From an uncultured Bacillaceae bacterium (GTDB lineage: Bacteria > Bacillota > Bacilli > Bacillales > Caldibacillaceae), in the NCBI GenBank assembly GCA_937951955.1, contig CALGAD010000061.1, positions 1 to 8,950 on the forward strand: a stretch of 8,950 nucleotides of DNA. Reading direction: 5' to 3'. Under the pieces are notes generated by a model. It was not told where the DNA came from, made no database searches, and saw only the letters and a list, made by a program, of their open reading frames with translations. Below, piece by piece: positions 5,332-8,950 of the stretch; the first letter of the stretch is position 1; every line of letters begins with the position of its first letter. A program made the translations under genes and the position numbers.

Positions 5332-6111
5332 TTAAAATTGTTTTCCAAAAATATTTAAATAACCGAGATAATAGGATGTAATATATATGACTGCTAACCC
5401 TCCAATCAGCAATGCAAGAAACATCCAGTCTTTTTTTTGTACGGTCAATTGATGAAAGTGGGTGCGCTCACGTTCACCGGTAAAACCTTTCGATTCCATG
5501 GCAATTGCAACTCGTTCCGCTTTTCGGATTCCGCTTGCCAACAATGGGATGGAATATCTTTTAAGCTGTTGCAGCTTGCCTTTTATTCCTTTCGTTCTGT
5601 GGACACCGCGAATGCGATGGGCTTGTTTTAAGATTTCCATTTCTTCACGAAAACTCGGAAGAAATCGGTACCCGGCAAGGATTCCATACGTTATTTTGGG
5701 CGGTACTTTACACTGCTGCATTAAACTGAGCATAAATTTTGTTGAATCTGTAGTTAGGGCAAATAGTAAGGACAACGAAACGAAACAGAGGGAACGCAGG
5801 GCAAGGCTGCACCCTGTTATGACACTTCCTTCCGTAATTTCCAAACCCCAAATGGTAAACAAAACCTTTCCATATGAAAAGGTCTGATTGGCATATAAAA
5901 TGGTCATCCATGCAAAACTTGCAGCGACAATAAGGAAGGGGCTGAAAAATTTTAACCATTTGCTAATAGGGATATCACTCATTGTAAAGGTAACAATTAA
6001 GATGAAAATGAAATAGAGTAAAGGTGTAAACACATCAAAGGTAAATCCGAGCATTATCCCTGGAATCAGTACCGCGATTGCTTTAATCGATGGATTAATA
6101 GACGAGATCAT
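5332..6111 (-). CDS. ykoC: ECF transporter transmembrane coupling protein (EcfT), YkoC
   Basis: This 259-residue membrane protein couples ATP hydrolysis by the ATPase subunit to the substrate-binding subunit YkoE. It has hydrophobic helices at about 11-43, 54-74, 96-120 and 228-250. A cytoplasmic coupling region carries the two short EcfT motifs: AHRIRG at 164-169 and AMESKG at 204-209, where most relatives have Arg before the glycine. The start at 6111 is preferred because GAAGGAG lies 9 bases upstream; the ATG at 6129 has no such site. The gene overlaps the ykoD end by 17 bp, indicating coupled translation. It is the last gene of the ykoF-E-D-C operon, with a strong terminator after it. Confidence 0.9.
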   Translation of the reverse strand: MISSINPSIKAIAVLIPGIMLGFTFDVFTPLLYFIFILIVTFTMSDIPISKWLKFFSPFLIVAASFAWMTILYANQTFSYGKVLFTIWGLEITEGSVITGCSLALRSLCFVSLSLLFALTTDSTKFMLSLMQQCKVPPKITYGILAGYRFLPSFREEMEILKQAHRIRGVHRTKGIKGKLQQLKRYSIPLLASGIRKAERVAIAMESKGFTGERERTHFHQLTVQKKDWMFLALLIGGLAVIYITSYYLGYLNIFGKQF

Positions 6112-7681
6112 AGACGGGTACTCCTTCATCGTGGCTTTTCATTCGATAAGGCAGGCACAATCTGGCTTTCTTTAGTAACTCTTTTCTTCCCCATAGATTG
6201 TCTGGAATACCGTCATAGATAATTTTTTGCTGATGCAAAACAATCACCCGATCAACTTGATCCACGATATCCATATTATGGGTGACAAATACAATCGAAG
6301 TGCCGTTCTCTCTTAGCTTTTCAATAATATTCATTAACTCTTCCATTGTTTGTGCATCTTGGCCAGACGTAGGCTCATCAAAAAATAGTATATCCGGAGT
6401 TTCATCAAGCATCGTTGCAACGCTTAGCCGGCGTTTTTCCCCTCCGCTCAGAGAAAACGGATTACTGTGACGATGCTTTATTAGATGAAATTGCTGCATA
6501 AGCTGATTGGCAGTTGATTTTATTTTTTCCTCCGATTCTTCGTTTAGTTTCATCCCAAAGGTTATTTCATCATATACCGTATCTGTTATAAATTGGTGCT
6601 CCGGGTTCTGAAAAACAAAACCTATCCGTTTTCTGAGCTCTTTTTCATTCCAGTGATGGAGGAAAACATCTTGAAAGTAAATTTCCCCATTTGTTGGCTT
6701 GAGCAGTCCGGCCATCAGTTGGAGGAGGGTGGATTTCCCGGCACCGTTTTCTCCGGCAATCGCCACAAATTCCCCGTGGCGGATTTCCAGATTCATATTT
6801 TTTAGAATCATCTGCTCGTTTCTTTTAAAGGATAAATTTTCTATAGAAATAATCACTTTATCAAATGAGGTTGGAATGCTTTTGCTGTTTTGATGGTTTA
6901 AACAATCATCAAACTGCTGTGGCAAAAACACCCCCTCTTCCCGAAGTCTATTTTTGTTTTCGGAAAAAACTGTATTTACCTCTCCGTCAGCAATAATTCT
7001 TCCGTTACTTCCCATAACAAGAACTCTATCCGCTATTTCGAACCAGTCATCGATTTGATGTTCAATAATGAAAACAGTTATACCAAACTGTCTTTGCATA
7101 CTGCGGATAAGTCGGATGAATTCCAAACGGGATACAGGGTCTAAGTTTGCAGTCGGCTCATCTAGTATTAGCACTTCCGGCTCCAGCAGGAGAACAGATG
7201 CCAATGCAATTTTTTGCTTTTGTCCCCCTGAAAGTTCGTGAATTTTTCTTTTTTGAAAACCATCCATCCCGATTTGTTGTAAAACGGCCGATATCCGTTT
7301 TGGCATTTCCGCATTGGGTATTTTCCGATTTTCTAGCGTAAAGGCAAGTTCATCTTCAACGGTTAGCATGCAAAATTGACTGTCCGGATCCTGAAAGACG
7401 ATGCCAATTTTTTGATTGATTTCTCCTTTGTGAAAATCGCGGATATTTTTGCCCCGAAAAAAGATCGAACCCGAACTTGTGCCTTCCACCGCTTCTGGAT
7501 ACAAGCCGTTTAAACAAAGAGCAAGGGAGCTTTTTCCAGATCCGCTTGGACCCATTAAGAGAGTCGTTTCCCTTTCGTATAGTTCAAAGGACAGTTGGTG
7601 AAATATAGGTTTATTGAGGTTTTCGTAGGAAAAAGAGAAATCTTTAACTGCCAGAACCGGTTTACGCTGCCCCTTGTTCAC
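6095..7681 (-). CDS. ykoD: ECF transporter fused double ATP-binding protein, YkoD
   Basis: Two ABC ATPase domains in one polypeptide of about 528 residues replace the usual EcfA1/EcfA2 pair. Domain 1: Walker A GPSGSGKSS (44-52), Q-loop FQDPDSQF, signature LSGGQ (150-154), Walker B LILDEPT (171-177), switch His 208. Domain 2: Walker A GENGAGKST (310-318), Q-loop FQNPEHQF, signature LSGGE (411-415), Walker B LFFDEPT (432-438), switch His 468. Both sites look catalytically complete. The start is uncertain: the GTG at 7681 is chosen because it puts the first beta-strand near the N-terminus and has AAAGGAG 13 bases upstream. GTG 7717 and ATG 7711 are alternatives that overlap ykoE further. It overlaps ykoE by 20 bp and ykoC by 17 bp. 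Confidence 0.93.
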   Translation of the reverse strand: MNKGQRKPVLAVKDFSFSYENLNKPIFHQLSFELYERETTLLMGPSGSGKSSLALCLNGLYPEAVEGTSSGSIFFRGKNIRDFHKGEINQKIGIVFQDPDSQFCMLTVEDELAFTLENRKIPNAEMPKRISAVLQQIGMDGFQKRKIHELSGGQKQKIALASVLLLEPEVLILDEPTANLDPVSRLEFIRLIRSMQRQFGITVFIIEHQIDDWFEIADRVLVMGSNGRIIADGEVNTVFSENKNRLREEGVFLPQQFDDCLNHQNSKSIPTSFDKVIISIENLSFKRNEQMILKNMNLEIRHGEFVAIAGENGAGKSTLLQLMAGLLKPTNGEIYFQDVFLHHWNEKELRKRIGFVFQNPEHQFITDTVYDEITFGMKLNEESEEKIKSTANQLMQQFHLIKHRHSNPFSLSGGEKRRLSVATMLDETPDILFFDEPTSGQDAQTMEELMNIIEKLRENGTSIVFVTHNMDIVDQVDRVIVLHQQKIIYDGIPDNLWGRKELLKKARLCLPYRMKSHDEGVPVYDLVY

Positions 7682-8267
7682 GTTGTTTTTGCAGCTCCTT
7701 TCCAAGTGCATATCCACGTAGGACCCCCGTCTTTGCCAGTTGATCGCTAATCCACTTTCCTAACACACCTGCAAGCAGTGCGCCGCTAAAGACCCTTACT
7801 GCAAATGTTGCAACGATGACCCAAGGTGCGAGTGCAATATTTCCTGCATAGAAAAGATGCCAGGCAAAACTGATAACTGCAGCGGTCATTCCGGATAAAA
7901 CTAAAACTCGCAATCTATAATCCTTCCATCTCGTTAAGGCAAAAGCGAGTTCCGCACCTGCCCCTTGTACTGCAGCGGATAAAATTAGTCCGGGACCAGC
8001 AGCAGTACCGAGCAATACCTCGGTAATACCGGCAATTACCTCAGCGGTAAAAGCAGCTCCAGGCTTACGGATAATATAAGCAGCGATAATCGAAACGATA
8101 AACCAGATTCCAAAAATAATTTCATAGCCAAAAGGTGCAAGCCCAAACGGAGCAAGGATATTTCTTATACCTTGCCCGATTAGGAAGAAAGCCAGATAGA
8201 TAATACCGAATACGACACCTAATATTGACATTAATACAATCTCTTTTAATTTCCATTGGTTGCCCAT
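7662..8267 (-). CDS. ykoE: ECF transporter substrate-binding (S) component, YkoE
   Basis: This 201-residue integral membrane protein has about six predicted helices (roughly 9-30, 46-66, 70-88, 91-112, 119-140, 148-172) and a short basic C-terminus. S components bind the vitamin in the membrane and topple to deliver it. In the YkoEDC system the ligand is thiamine or its hydroxymethylpyrimidine (HMP) precursor; that assignment is inherited from the B. subtilis family, since no ligand residue can be proven from sequence alone. The start ATG has AAGGAGG ending 6-7 bases upstream, and this site overlaps the ykoF stop codon (TAA, 8281-8279). The gene lies 11 bp after ykoF and overlaps ykoD. Confidence 0.9.
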   Translation of the reverse strand: MGNQWKLKEIVLMSILGVVFGIIYLAFFLIGQGIRNILAPFGLAPFGYEIIFGIWFIVSIIAAYIIRKPGAAFTAEVIAGITEVLLGTAAGPGLILSAAVQGAGAELAFALTRWKDYRLRVLVLSGMTAAVISFAWHLFYAGNIALAPWVIVATFAVRVFSGALLAGVLGKWISDQLAKTGVLRGYALGKELQKQREQGAA

Positions 8268-8278
8268 GTTTTTCCTCC

Positions 8279-8869
8279 TTATCGATTTGTAGGGCTATTT
8301 GCTGATAGGCTGAAGGTCATCGTGACATGGGAAACTTTTTGCTGAACGAGGTCAAACGATTCATATAGTGCTTGGAAGATATCGTGGACATCCCCGTCAA
8401 GTCTTGTTGCATAGTGAACCGAAGTGACGTCCACATTGCGATCGTTTGACAGATTAATTTGTTCATAGATTTTGTCCATATAGTCCTCTGTTCCCATTGG
8501 GTAGAGAGCAAATTTGCAGCCGGCAGGTTGAGAAATTTCACTCATCTTTCCCTCGTTCACCGGCACGTCCGTCTCGTCCATATAAACATCTGCTTCACTA
8601 TCACCGGGACAGCCGATGGAGAAGGTTCCGTTCATGGCGACGTGCTCGCCGGTTTTTGCTGCGTGAAGGAAGACGGCTTTCACAACATCAAAGACATGAA
8701 CCATTTTCCCGCGGATACACGTACTAATATCATCAGTCTCCATCCACACTTTCGAAGTATCCACTTCTTCCAGAGTTGAGAGAATAATATTTACAAACTG
8801 GTCACTCATTGGATGCAAACTGAATTGACAGCCTGCAATTCTGCTCGTTCCGCAATATTGATTCATCAT
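8279..8869 (-). CDS. ykoF: Thiamine/HMP-binding accessory protein YkoF
   Basis: This 196-residue soluble protein matches the ~200 residues of B. subtilis YkoF, which is known to bind thiamine and HMP. Two repeats of a ferredoxin-like alpha/beta unit are visible: AGCQFSLHPM near residues 12-21 and AGCKFALYPM near 116-125, each followed by an amphipathic helix and a second half (ISTCIRG...HVFDVVKAVF; VHYATRLDGDVHDIF). MNGTFSIGCPGD (79-90) and the NSP tail are also typical. It has no signal peptide or membrane segment, so it is cytoplasmic. AGGAGG at 8881-8876 supports either of two adjacent ATGs (8869, spacing 6; 8866, spacing 9). It is the first gene of the ykoFEDC operon; its promoter is outside the window, since a hairpin occupies the sequence just upstream. 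Confidence 0.93.
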   Translation of the reverse strand: MMNQYCGTSRIAGCQFSLHPMSDQFVNIILSTLEEVDTSKVWMETDDISTCIRGKMVHVFDVVKAVFLHAAKTGEHVAMNGTFSIGCPGDSEADVYMDETDVPVNEGKMSEISQPAGCKFALYPMGTEDYMDKIYEQINLSNDRNVDVTSVHYATRLDGDVHDIFQALYESFDLVQQKVSHVTMTFSLSANSPTNR

Positions 8870-8890
8870 CAATCTCCTCCTAAAAAATGG

Positions 8891-8947
8891 TAAAGAAAAA
8901 GGGGTTGTCCAAAAAGTCATGATTTTTGACTTTTTGGATACCCCTTT
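8891..8947 (-). terminator. Long U-tailed hairpin in the ykoF leader: attenuator or IS-derived terminator
   Basis: On the minus strand the outer stem AAAGGGG (8947-8941) / CCCCTTT (8904-8898) continues, after a small internal loop, into a perfect 12-bp stem, TCCAAAAAGTCA (8938-8927 in complement) / TGACTTTTTGGA. The apical loop is 7 nt and the sequence then runs into TTTTTCTTT. Only about 15 bases separate the tail from the ykoF ribosome binding site, so no promoter fits between. It can act as the terminator of a leader-controlled operon, of an upstream gene, or both. The arms also resemble terminal repeats of some Bacillus insertion sequences. Confidence 0.7.
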
Positions 8948-8950
8948 ATT

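Noticed and set aside
5142..5348. A 68-codon minus-strand ORF after ykoC
   Set aside because: It crosses the operon terminator and the ykoC end, has no ribosome binding site and shows AT-driven composition.
8870..8920. An upstream ATG extending YkoF by 17 residues
   Set aside because: It lies within the hairpin, lacks a ribosome binding site, and the extra residues do not resemble YkoF; AGGAGG points to 8869 or 8866.
8898..8947. Calling the right-edge hairpin a complete insertion sequence or MITE
   Set aside because: There is no transposase, no target-site duplication can be seen, and the window ends 3 bases after the outer arm, so only the hairpin itself is reported.

Overview
The window reads as chromosome of a low-to-moderate GC Firmicute of the Bacillaceae. 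Strong AGGAGG-type ribosome binding sites, AT-rich spacers, and a CzrA/CzcD-type zinc module and a ykoFEDC-type transporter operon in the same forms as in Bacillus subtilis all point there. No rRNA, tRNA, CRISPR array, phage gene or intact transposase is visible.

Layout, left to right. (1) Positions 163-1576, minus strand: a zinc-efflux module made of an ArsR-family sensor (CzrA type, all four alpha-5 zinc ligands present) followed by a CzcD-type cation diffusion facilitator. A good promoter, a CzrA-like palindromic operator and an intrinsic terminator go with it. The transporter is His-rich at its N-terminus and ends in six native histidines. (2) Positions 1791-3657, plus strand: an autoregulated-looking MerR/TipAS-type regulator in a translationally coupled operon with two small-multidrug-resistance (SMR) subunits. 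The first SMR protein carries an unusual extension of about 120 residues (two extra predicted membrane helices plus a charged linker); the second is an ordinary YkkD-like subunit. The promoter has the long 20-bp spacer and central palindrome typical of MerR activators. (3) Positions 3637-4700: a minus-strand regulator with two MerR DNA-binding domains. It faces, across a palindrome, the decayed remains of a UvrA-like ABC protein gene on the plus strand. (4) Positions 4729-5043: about six tandem copies of a 52-bp non-coding repeat. Each unit keeps a small hairpin at the same place although the arm sequences differ. (5) Positions 5256-8869, minus strand: ykoF-ykoE-ykoD-ykoC, an energy-coupling-factor transporter for thiamine or its hydroxymethylpyrimidine precursor, with a terminator at its end. 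A long U-tailed hairpin sits directly before the ykoF ribosome binding site at the right edge. The promoter, and any thiamine-pyrophosphate aptamer, would lie outside the window.

How the genes work together. The CzrA homologue should repress its own operon until zinc (or a similar metal) accumulates, when CzcD exports it. The TipAS-type MerR protein should bind a hydrophobic or cationic compound and untwist its own promoter, raising the paired SMR exporter. The double-MerR regulator probably once controlled the UvrA-like gene and is now orphaned. YkoE binds substrate, YkoC couples it to the fused double ATPase YkoD, and YkoF is the soluble thiamine/HMP-binding accessory protein.

The least conventional items are the extended SMR subunit, the structured 52-bp repeats, the UvrA remnant beside an intact tandem-MerR gene, and the hairpin in the ykoF leader.
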